Shown here: positions 17,931 through 25,236 of the stretch, one piece after another
Layout: each line of letters begins with the position of its first letter
Position numbering within the stretch: the first letter of the stretch is position 1
From: Halopenitus persicus
GTDB lineage: Archaea; Halobacteriota; Halobacteria; Halobacteriales; Haloferacaceae
Assembly (NCBI RefSeq): GCF_900107205.1
Contig: NZ_FNPC01000003.1
Coordinates: forward strand, 1 to 64,000
Length of the DNA: 64,000 nucleotides
Reading direction: 5' to 3'
Program-made: the position numbers and the translations under genes
The notes under the pieces: generated by a model
Told to the model about the DNA's origin: nothing
Database searches by the model: none
The model's input: the letters and a program-made list of their open reading frames with translations, nothing else

Positions 17931-19292
17931 ATGACAGTCACCATCGTCGGCTCCCAGCTGGGTGACGAGGGCAAGGGCGCCCTCGTCGACCGGTGGGGAG
18001 GGGACGCGGACGTGATCGTCCGTTATCAGGGCGGCGACAACGCCGGCCACACCGTCGTCGAGGACGGCGACGAGTACAAGCTCTCGCTGGTTCCCAGCGG
18101 CGCCGTCAGGGACAAGGTCGGCGTCCTCGGGAACGGCTGCGTCGTGAACCCGCGCACGCTCTTCGAGGAGATCGACGGCCTGCGCGAGCGGGGGCTCGAC
18201 CCCGACGTCCGGGTCGCCAAGCGCGCCCACGCCATCCTGCCGTACCACCGCGTGCTCGACGGCATCGAGGAGGAGGTCAAATCCGACTCCGACCTCGACG
18301 CCGGGACGACCGGCCGGGGGATCGGCCCGACCTACGAGGACAAGGCGGGTCGACGCGGGATCCGGATCGGCGACCTGCTCGACCGGGAGGTGCTCCGCGA
18401 CCGCCTCGAGTACGTCGTCCCGCAAAAGCGGGCGCTCGCCGAGGAGGTCTACGGCCTCGACGTCGCCGCCAGCGACCACGCCGACGCCTTCGACGTCGAC
18501 GCCCTGATCGCGGAGTACGCCGATTACGGCGACCGGCTCGCCGCGGACGGGATGGCGATCAACTGCTCGCAGTTCCTTCACGAGGCACGGCAGGCGGGCG
18601 ACCGCATCATGTTCGAGGGCGCGCAGGGCACCTCGATCGACATCGACCACGGCATCTACCCGTACGTCACCTCCTCGAACCCCACGGCCGGCGGCGCGGC
18701 GGTCGGGAGCGGCGTCGGCCCGACCGTCGTCGGGCAGGGCGAGGTCGTCGGCATCGTGAAGGCCTACCTCTCGCGGGTCGGGACCGGACCGCTCCCGACC
18801 GAGCTCGACGGCACCGACCGGGAGGAGGAGCTGGCCGACCACATCCGCGAGCGGGGCGGCGAGTTCGGGACCGTCACCGGCCGGCCGCGACGCATCGGGT
18901 GGCTCGACCTGCCGATGCTCCGCCACGCCGCGCGCGTCTCCGGCTTCACCGGGATCGCGGTCAACCACGTGGACGTCCTCTCGGGACTCGACGAGCTGAA
19001 GGTGTGTGACGCCTACGAGCTCGACGGCGAGCGCATCGACTCGATGCCCGCGACCACCGAGGAGTGGGGCCGGTGTGAGCCGGTCTTCCGCGAGTTCGAC
19101 CCGTGGCCCGACGTGGACTGGTCGGCCGTCGCGGACGAGGGGGTCGACGCCGGCCTCGCGGCGCTGCCGGAGGAGACGCAGGCGTACCTCGAGTACCTGA
19201 GCGAGGCGGTCGAGGCGCCCGTCTACGCCGTCGGCGTCGGTCCCGGCCGTGAGGAGACGATCGAGCTCGTCAACCCCTTCGAGACCGCCTGA
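17931..19292 (+). CDS. purA: Adenylosuccinate synthetase
   Basis: The 453-residue enzyme joins IMP and aspartate using GTP, the first committed step to AMP. It starts with the GTP loop SQLGDEGKGALVD, then RYQGGDNAGHTVV with the catalytic His, QGTSIDIDHGIYPYVTSSNPT and TGRPRRIGWLDLP. Length and motif order are those of standard PurA. A TATA-like GGTTTACTG lies near 17900. The MFS gene begins six bases after the stop, so the two form an operon. Confidence 0.97.
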   Translation: MTVTIVGSQLGDEGKGALVDRWGGDADVIVRYQGGDNAGHTVVEDGDEYKLSLVPSGAVRDKVGVLGNGCVVNPRTLFEEIDGLRERGLDPDVRVAKRAHAILPYHRVLDGIEEEVKSDSDLDAGTTGRGIGPTYEDKAGRRGIRIGDLLDREVLRDRLEYVVPQKRALAEEVYGLDVAASDHADAFDVDALIAEYADYGDRLAADGMAINCSQFLHEARQAGDRIMFEGAQGTSIDIDHGIYPYVTSSNPTAGGAAVGSGVGPTVVGQGEVVGIVKAYLSRVGTGPLPTELDGTDREEELADHIRERGGEFGTVTGRPRRIGWLDLPMLRHAARVSGFTGIAVNHVDVLSGLDELKVCDAYELDGERIDSMPATTEEWGRCEPVFREFDPWPDVDWSAVADEGVDAGLAALPEETQAYLEYLSEAVEAPVYAVGVGPGREETIELVNPFETA

Positions 19293-19298
19293 GGCCGG

Positions 19299-20573
19299 AT
19301 GCACGACAACGACCGGTCGATCCTCGCGATCGCGATGACCGGTCACGGGATGGTCCACGCCTTCGAGATGTCCATCCCGGTCTTTCTCACCTACTGGATG
19401 GCCGCCTTCGATGTCGGCACGGGCACGATGGGGACGATCGTGGCCGTCGGCTACGCCCTGTTCGGCATCGGCGCGCTCCCGGGCGGGATCGCGGCCGACG
19501 TCTACGGCTCGAAGCGACTCGTGATGACGTGTCTGATCGGGATGGGACTCGCCTTCCTGCTGTTGGGATTCGGCGGGATCGTGGGTCTGACGGTCGCGTT
19601 GCTGCTGTGGGGCGCCGCCGCGAGCCTGTATCATCCCTCGGGGCTCCGGCTCATCAGCACCGGCATCGAGGAGCGGGGGTCCGCGTTCGCCTTCCATGGG
19701 ATGGCGGGCAACCTCGGGATCACCCTCGGCCCGCTCGTCGCCGTCCTCCTGTTGCTGGTCCTTCCGTGGCGTGCGGTCGCGGCGGCGTTCGCGATCCCCG
19801 CCATCCTCGCCGCGATCGCGGTGGCGTTCGTCGACGTCGACGAAACCGCGGCGGCCGCGGGCGCCGACGGGACGAGCACTGATGGGGGCGAAGCCGCCGA
19901 CTCCGATCACGGAGGCCCTGAAACCGGCGACCCTGGAACCGGCGACCCGCCCTCGGTCCGCGAGGTCCTCGCGGACACCCGGCTGCTGTTCGCGGGCGCC
20001 TTCGTGCTCGTGTTCGCGATCGTGATCCTCCAGGGGTTCTTCTACCGCGGCATCCTCACCTTCCTGCCGGAGGTGCTGTCCGACTCGGCGGTCCTCGAGC
20101 CGGTCGTCATCCTCGACCGCGAGGTCGCTCCCGCCAGATACGTCTACGTCGCGCTGCTGTGCGTCGGGATGGGCGGCCAGTACCTCGGCGGCACGCTCAG
20201 CGACCGGTACCCGCCCGAGCAGGTCGCGATCGGCGCGTTCCTGCTGCTTGCGGTCCTCAGCCTCGCGTTCGTTCCGGCCGCGGCGTTCGGCGTCGCGGCG
20301 CTGGTCGGCGTCAGTCTCCTGATCGGATTCGTCCTGTTCGGGGAACAGCCGCTGATGCAGGCCGTCGTCGCCGAGTACACCGGGTCCGGAGACCGCGGCC
20401 TGGCGTACGGCTATATGTACCTCGGGACCTTCGGCATCGGGTCGCTCGGCGCGGCCGTCAGCGGGGCCGTGCTGGCCTACACCACGCAGCAGGCGCTGTT
20501 CGTCGTGCTCGCGCTGGTGCCGACCGCTGCGGCGGTCGCCTCGGCGGCGCTCTACCGACGCGGCCGCGGCTGA
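19299..20573 (+). CDS. MFS transporter
   Basis: The 424-residue protein has about twelve hydrophobic helices in two halves, with an internal acidic, Gly/Asp-rich loop around residues 185-215 between the halves. The loop after helix 2 reads GGIAADVYGSKRLVM, the major-facilitator loop motif. It likely exports or imports a small solute; the position six bases after purA suggests co-expression, perhaps for a nucleobase or related compound, but no substrate motif is visible. Confidence 0.82.
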   Translation: MHDNDRSILAIAMTGHGMVHAFEMSIPVFLTYWMAAFDVGTGTMGTIVAVGYALFGIGALPGGIAADVYGSKRLVMTCLIGMGLAFLLLGFGGIVGLTVALLLWGAAASLYHPSGLRLISTGIEERGSAFAFHGMAGNLGITLGPLVAVLLLLVLPWRAVAAAFAIPAILAAIAVAFVDVDETAAAAGADGTSTDGGEAADSDHGGPETGDPGTGDPPSVREVLADTRLLFAGAFVLVFAIVILQGFFYRGILTFLPEVLSDSAVLEPVVILDREVAPARYVYVALLCVGMGGQYLGGTLSDRYPPEQVAIGAFLLLAVLSLAFVPAAAFGVAALVGVSLLIGFVLFGEQPLMQAVVAEYTGSGDRGLAYGYMYLGTFGIGSLGAAVSGAVLAYTTQQALFVVLALVPTAAAVASAALYRRGRG

Positions 20574-20638
20574 CGTCCGGGGCTCGTCCCGCGGTCCCGC
20601 CGCTGGATCCGAATCCCGCCCGACTCGCGACCGAGTTC

Positions 20639-20705
20639 GAACCGACCACGAAGCCGAGTCCGAACGACCGCGAAGCCGAATCCGAACGACCGCGAAGCCG
20701 AATCC
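20639..20705. repeat. 22-bp tandem repeat, 3 copies
   Basis: Units of GAACGACCGCGAAGCCGAAT-CC start at 20639 (one base longer and diverged), 20662 and 20684. The array lies between the MFS stop and the Trm112 gene. Confidence 0.9.
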
Positions 20706-20757
20706 GGTCCGAACCGGGACCCGCACACTTTTGACGGCCCCTCGCCTACCGCCGGCC

Positions 20758-20952
20758 ATGAAGGAGTCGCTCCTCGACATCATCTGCTGTCCGCTGGACA
20801 AACACGACCTCGAGCTCGAGGTCGAGGACCGCGAGGACGGGGAGGTCCTCGAGGGCACGCTCACCTGCACCGACTGCGGGGAGACGTACCCGATCGAGGA
20901 CGGCATCCCGAACCTCCTCCCGCCGGATATGCGCGAGGAAGCACCCGCCTGA
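20758..20952 (+). CDS. trm112: Trm112-family methyltransferase activator
   Basis: The 64-residue protein carries four cysteines in two pairs (DIICCPLDKHDL and LTCTDCGETYPI) and ends EDGIPNLLPPDMR, the typical Trm112 zinc-ribbon-like pattern. Trm112 is a small subunit that stabilises and activates several methyltransferases acting on tRNA, rRNA and release factor. The ATG at 20758 is supported by a TATA-like CTTTTGAC at 20728-20735; the longer frame from 20731 overlaps that promoter. Confidence 0.85.
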   Translation: MKESLLDIICCPLDKHDLELEVEDREDGEVLEGTLTCTDCGETYPIEDGIPNLLPPDMREEAPA

Positions 20953-21023
20953 GGCGGCCGCGTCGTTCGTACCGCGGCTCCGGTCACGGGACCGCTCCGC
21001 CCGCGTTGTCTCCCGGATCCGCC

Positions 21024-21086
21024 GCCGCCATCTCTCGAGGATCGATCACCACCATCTCCCGAGGATCGACCACCACCATCTCTCGG
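21024..21086. repeat. 24-bp tandem repeat, about 2.6 copies
   Basis: Units like ACCACCATCTCCCGAGGATC plus GACC start at 21024, 21048 and 21072 (partial). The array fills the 215-base gap after Trm112; I see no gene in that gap. Confidence 0.88.
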
Positions 21087-21167
21087 TCGTATCCGCCCCG
21101 TCTTGGGGGCCCGTGCGCGCCGTGACCGGCGTGAACCTTTTTCTACCGCGCACGCGAGGTAGCAGAC

Positions 21168-21755
21168 GTGCAGACGATCCCGATCGAGGTGAACGGCGAC
21201 GGCGTGCACTCGATCGCGGCTCCCGACCGGATCACGGTCGAGGGCCCCTTCGAGATCGCGATCGACAACCAGGGACAGGCCGCCCACGTTCACCTCAACG
21301 TCGACGACGACCTCGGACGGGTCGCCCGCCTCGGGGAGACGAACCACTTCCTCGAGGCGGACGCGCGCCGCGTCGTTCACGTCGACGTGCGCTCGGACCG
21401 TCCCGACCAACCCGTCCGCGGCAAGCTCAAGGCCGTCGTCGGCCACGGGTCCGGAACCGCGTACCTCACCGTCGTCGTGGAGCCGGCGCCGGAACCGGAA
21501 GCGGAGTCGGTTACCGTCGACGACGCCCTGTCCGATCCCCCCGAACGGGATCCGGAGCCGACGACTCTCGAGCGGGTCGTCGCCGCGGTCGACGCCGTTT
21601 TCGGCGACGGGCTCGGCCCCGCGGTCGCGGTTGCTGCGGTCGCGGTCGTGATCGCGCTCGGGGTCGGGGCCGCCTTGAACACGCCGGCGGTCTTCCTGGC
21701 GGCCGGGCTCGTCGTCGCCGCCGTCGTCTTCGCGCTCGCGCTCGTGCTTCGGTGA
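21168..21755 (+). CDS. Haloarchaeal protein with C-terminal membrane anchor
   Basis: This 195-residue protein starts with GTG (MQTIPIEVNGDGVHS). Residues 1-110 look like a beta-rich domain (FEIAIDNQGQAAHVHLNVDDD), resembling an immunoglobulin-like fold, followed by a proline/acidic linker and two hydrophobic helices near the C-terminus (~145-195). It is therefore probably anchored with the beta domain in the cytoplasm or outside, depending on topology. I do not recognise a function. A TATA-like CCTTTTTCTACC lies ~30 bases upstream, which supports this start. Confidence 0.7.
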   Translation: MQTIPIEVNGDGVHSIAAPDRITVEGPFEIAIDNQGQAAHVHLNVDDDLGRVARLGETNHFLEADARRVVHVDVRSDRPDQPVRGKLKAVVGHGSGTAYLTVVVEPAPEPEAESVTVDDALSDPPERDPEPTTLERVVAAVDAVFGDGLGPAVAVAAVAVVIALGVGAALNTPAVFLAAGLVVAAVVFALALVLR

Positions 21756-21782
21756 TCCGTCGTCCGGTCTCCCGGCGACCGG

Positions 21783-23075
21783 CTACTCGCCGTCGGTCCC
21801 CTCGTCGGGGTCGGTCGGGACGCCACAGAGGTTTCCGTCATCGTCGAACCGCTTGGCTCTGAGGAACCGGGTTCGATACCGGTTTGCGCCCTCGTAGACG
21901 TCGGCCTCGCGGATCTCCTCGACCCGTCCGTCCGCGACCGCGTCGATGATCGCCTCGATCTGCTCCTTCTCGCTGGGCGTGAGGTCGAACTCGTAGGTCC
22001 GCTCGGACTCCGACTCGAGCTTCGTCCACTGGCGCGCGGCCGAGACGACGAGCGAGCAGGGCTCCCGGCAGGGGAAGACGCCGTCGCCGCCGTCGACCGA
22101 CAGGGGCGTGTCGGCGTCGTACTCCCACTCCCGGCGCTTGAGACACTGCGAGTCCGCACAGCAGGTCTCCGCGACCCACTCGACGTGCTCGTGGCCCTCG
22201 CCGCGGTCCCACGTTTCGATCACGCCGTAGATGCCGGTCTGCCGCGCCATCGTCTCGTGCCAGTGGGAGACGTCGAGCGCGCCGCGCCGCTCCCGGTCCC
22301 AGTTCGCGACGGTCGCCGGGTAGAACGTCTCGACCGTCTCGTAACACTCCCGAGCGTCGAGGTCGGGAAAGACCCAGCCGGCCGTCAACGTCGGCGCGGT
22401 CTTGAGCGGCCGGTACCGGCCGTCAGAATCGTGTTTCGCGATCGACCGCGCCGTCCGGGGGTCCTCGTGCGCCTCGAGGTGGTCGCGGTCGATCCCCGCC
22501 GCGTCGACGTGCCGGATCTCGTACCGGCGCGTGCCGTCGTCCGCGAGCGTGACCGTGATGCGGAGCTCGCCCCACTCCCGGGTCACGCCGGTCGCCAGCG
22601 ATGCGTATCGGTCACGGATCGCCGCTTCGACCGCCGTCGAGTCAGGCCCCTCGGCGTCCGTTTCGCCGTCATCCAGCCGGTCCAGCCGGTCCGTCGCCCC
22701 CTCCAGCCAGCGGAGGAAGGCGCCGCGCGGTCCCTCGTCGTCGACGACGTGCTCGAAGACGTACCAGTCGGCGACGGCGACCGCGTGCTCGTGTGCGACC
22801 TCCGCGAACGCCTCCCGTGAGAGCCCCGTTCGCCGACCATCCGTCGTCTCGAATACGTAGGCGTCGTCGGCGTCGCCGGCGTCGTCGAACGCGACTCGAA
22901 ACCCGTCCACGGCGAGGGTCGGCGAGCGTTCGTCGTCGCTCGGTGCTCGCGCCAGCGCGTCGATCGCGGCGGTCGGGAGGTCGATCGACGGGACGTCGTT
23001 CCCACGGTCCCTGGCGTCCCCCCGGTCGGCGGCCTCGGCCCGGCTCGCGTCGTCGGCGTGCGTGTTCGCCGTCAT
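21783..23075 (-). CDS. DR2241-like Cys-rich protein of the cobalamin/sirohaem locus
   Basis: The 430-residue protein has a Cys cluster around residues 310-345: ETCCADSQCLKRREWEYD and then VFPCREPCS, which would suit an Fe-S cluster or zinc. This pattern and the operon with cbiX match the haloarchaeal DR2241 family, found beside sirohydrochlorin cobaltochelatase genes; its exact role in corrin metabolism is not known to me. The ATG at 23075 overlaps the cbiX stop by four bases (ATGA), so it is translationally coupled. The open frame extends far upstream on paper but only as a shadow of cbiX. The N-terminal ~35 residues are charged and disordered. Confidence 0.75.
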   Translation of the reverse strand: MTANTHADDASRAEAADRGDARDRGNDVPSIDLPTAAIDALARAPSDDERSPTLAVDGFRVAFDDAGDADDAYVFETTDGRRTGLSREAFAEVAHEHAVAVADWYVFEHVVDDEGPRGAFLRWLEGATDRLDRLDDGETDAEGPDSTAVEAAIRDRYASLATGVTREWGELRITVTLADDGTRRYEIRHVDAAGIDRDHLEAHEDPRTARSIAKHDSDGRYRPLKTAPTLTAGWVFPDLDARECYETVETFYPATVANWDRERRGALDVSHWHETMARQTGIYGVIETWDRGEGHEHVEWVAETCCADSQCLKRREWEYDADTPLSVDGGDGVFPCREPCSLVVSAARQWTKLESESERTYEFDLTPSEKEQIEAIIDAVADGRVEEIREADVYEGANRYRTRFLRAKRFDDDGNLCGVPTDPDEGTDGE

Positions 23076-23944
23076 GGGTGCCCCGCGGCGACGCGAGTCT
23101 CCCGACGAACCGTCTCCACGGCGTCGCCGACGTCGGCGCCGGCGTCGGCGGCGCGCTCGAGCACGACGTCGGCAAGCAGCGGCTCGGTCCCGACGGCGCC
23201 GGCGTACCAGATCCGGTGGCCGTCGACGGTCGTCGGCACGTCGTAGCCGGTTCGGTAGTCGTCGGTGAGCCCCATATCCTCCGGGATGTCCTCCTGGGTG
23301 TGGAAGCCGTCCGCGATGAACAGCGGCACCACGACCACGTCCGTCGCGGTGAAGTGGTCGGTCACGTCGTCGACCTCGGGCTCCTCGTCCATGTACAGCG
23401 CCTTGACCTCGTCGAACCGCCCGGTCTCGCGGACCCGGTCGGCGTGGTACTCGATCGCCTTCGCCGAGTTCTCGTTGCGCTCGGTGCCGTGGCCGACCAC
23501 CGCGAGCCCGAACCCCTCGCCGACGTCGGGGTCGTCGGTCACCGTCTCCGCCCGACGGACCACCACGTCGGTCATCGCCTCGTGGGTTCCGACCGGACCG
23601 CAGTAGTGGACGGTCTGACCCGTGTCGGTCGCGGTCAGCGTCGCCTGGTCCGCCGAGAGGCCGTCGGAGTCCCACCGGTCGACGTCCCACCCCTCCAGCC
23701 GGAGCTCGCGCGGGATCACCTGCTCGGTGAAGTACCCCTCGGAGACGAACAGCGGGACCACGTACACCTCGTCGCTCTCGACCGTCCGGAGAACCTCCCG
23801 GAGGTGCGGTTCCTCCTTCCAGAACCCGGTGTGGACCGCCTCGAAGGCGCCCGCCTCGCGGATCGTGTCCGCGTGGTCGTACGTCGGCGCGCTCGAGTCC
23901 GGATTGAGGTGTGACCCGTGGGCCACGATGACCAGCGACTGCAT
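23072..23944 (-). CDS. cbiX: Sirohydrochlorin cobaltochelatase CbiX (two-domain)
   Basis: This 290-residue protein inserts cobalt into sirohydrochlorin for anaerobic cobalamin synthesis. It contains two related chelatase halves: the first begins MQSLVIVAHGSHLNPDS with a metal-binding His near residue 9, the second has LAVVGHGTERNENS and VVPLFIADGFHTQEDIP. Each half ends in a PLF-S/A-x-G motif (VVPLFVSEGYFTEQVIP in the first). It is the first gene of an operon with the DR2241-like gene. Confidence 0.93.
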   Translation of the reverse strand: MQSLVIVAHGSHLNPDSSAPTYDHADTIREAGAFEAVHTGFWKEEPHLREVLRTVESDEVYVVPLFVSEGYFTEQVIPRELRLEGWDVDRWDSDGLSADQATLTATDTGQTVHYCGPVGTHEAMTDVVVRRAETVTDDPDVGEGFGLAVVGHGTERNENSAKAIEYHADRVRETGRFDEVKALYMDEEPEVDDVTDHFTATDVVVVPLFIADGFHTQEDIPEDMGLTDDYRTGYDVPTTVDGHRIWYAGAVGTEPLLADVVLERAADAGADVGDAVETVRRETRVAAGHP

Positions 23945-24092
23945 ATCGGATCCAGGGACGCGCCGGCCTTAGGGACTTCGGAGCCGACGGCAGCGGGAAC
24001 GGGAATCGGCGACGGGACCGAAGACGGGCGCCGTCACTCTCGGCACGATCCGGGTCGGCGGTTTCAAGGCGCCGCCCGCGGTAGCCGCGGAT

Positions 24093-24620
24093 ATGTCGCT
24101 TGCAGCCGATACCCGTGCGGCGGTTCGGGCTCACCCGTTCCTCCACGACGCGCTCCGGGCGGGCGTTCTCAACCACGCCGCGGCCGCCGAGTGGCTCCTC
24201 TCACACGCCGTCGGTCTCGAGGGCGATGCAGACGCGATCGCCACCGCGATCCGCCGCTTCGGGACGAACCTCGACGACCTCGATCGGTCCGCCGTTCGCG
24301 CCAGCGTGTCGATGCGGAGCGGGGTGGCGATCGTCGATCGCGACCGTCTCGCCGACGAGGACGCTCGTCCCGTCGCGACCGTCGGGGACGTCGCGGTCGT
24401 TCCGGAGGGCGAGTTGACCGCGGTGCTGGCCACCGGCTCGGTCGGTCCCGGCGTCCTGGGGCACGTCCTCGGTCGACTTCGGATCGCCGGCATCGGCGTC
24501 CACGCGTGTGCGGCCGGCGGTGAAACGTGTCTCCTCGTCGTCGATCGCCTCGCGGGTGCCGATGCGGTTCGCGTCCTCGAGGACGCGTTGACCGCCGTTC
24601 CCGACCGGGAGATCGACTGA
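24093..24620 (+). CDS. Uncharacterised haloarchaeal protein, ACT-like C-terminus
   Basis: The 175-residue protein starts MSLAADTRAAVRAHPFLHDALRAG with an alpha-helical, wHTH-like first half (residues ~10-75: AAAEWLLSH, then GDADAIATAIRRFG) and finishes with an alternating strand-helix region (LRIAGIGVHACAAGGETCLLVVD) resembling an ACT-type ligand-binding fold. A regulator that senses a small molecule would fit. No catalytic motif is seen. It is divergent from the cbiX operon, so it might regulate it. Confidence 0.65.
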   Translation: MSLAADTRAAVRAHPFLHDALRAGVLNHAAAAEWLLSHAVGLEGDADAIATAIRRFGTNLDDLDRSAVRASVSMRSGVAIVDRDRLADEDARPVATVGDVAVVPEGELTAVLATGSVGPGVLGHVLGRLRIAGIGVHACAAGGETCLLVVDRLAGADAVRVLEDALTAVPDREID

Positions 24621-24750
24621 GGGCGGACACATCGGTTCGTCGGCCGATCCCTCCCGATCGATCACCGAACTCGTGTCCGATCCGAACGGTTAAGGTGTCG
24701 CGTGGGGTACGTTCACATCCGTTGGCAGTTCTCCCGTCGCGGACAGCAAC

Positions 24751-24757
24751 TTTTAAA
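24751..24757 (+). promoter_or_regulatory. TATA box for the wHTH gene at 24785
   Basis: TTTTAAA sits about 30 bases before the ATG at 24785. The expected start site near 24780 falls on ATGCCATGA, so a leaderless transcript would begin with a two-codon mini-frame overlapping the real start. Confidence 0.45.
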
Positions 24758-24784
24758 CCCCGGGATGACAAGTTAACATATGCC

Positions 24785-25090
24785 ATGATAGACCGACTGG
24801 AGAAGGAAGTCGATATGTTGGAACGGCACTTGCAGGTGCTGAAGATGGTGATCGAGAACGAACCCATCGGCATCGTCAAGATGTCGAACGAGACCGGCTA
24901 CCCCCACCACAAGGTTCGGTACTCGCTTCGCGTGCTCGAGGAGGAAAACCTCATCGAGCCGTCCAGTCAGGGCGCGATCACCACCGAGCGCACCCAGGAG
25001 TTCGTCGACGAGCTCGACGAGAAGCTCGACCAGACGGTCGACAAGCTCGGCGAGATGCGGATCGACTCCGCCACCGAAGTCGAGAACTGA
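24785..25090 (+). CDS. Small winged-helix regulator with coiled-coil ends
   Basis: The 101-residue protein (MIDRLEKEVDMLERHLQVLK) has an N-terminal amphipathic helix, a winged-helix core (ENEPIGIVKMSNETGYPHHK with VRYSLRVLEEENLIEPS) and a C-terminal helix rich in Asp/Glu/Leu heptads (FVDELDEKLDQTVDKLGEM). This suits a dimeric DNA-binding protein; haloarchaea carry conserved homologues of this kind. Its targets are unknown. The start is fixed by the upstream TATA box. Confidence 0.75.
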   Translation: MIDRLEKEVDMLERHLQVLKMVIENEPIGIVKMSNETGYPHHKVRYSLRVLEEENLIEPSSQGAITTERTQEFVDELDEKLDQTVDKLGEMRIDSATEVEN

Positions 25091-25236
25091 TCCGACCGGT
25101 TCCTGACCGACCGCCGGCTGCTTCTCGCGCCGCGTGATCACACACCGGGGACGAGCCCGGCGAGACGCGTGACTCGGGACTGACCAAGCGCGGGACTACC
25201 GAAACGACGCCGCGAGTACGGCCTCGCAGCGACGCG

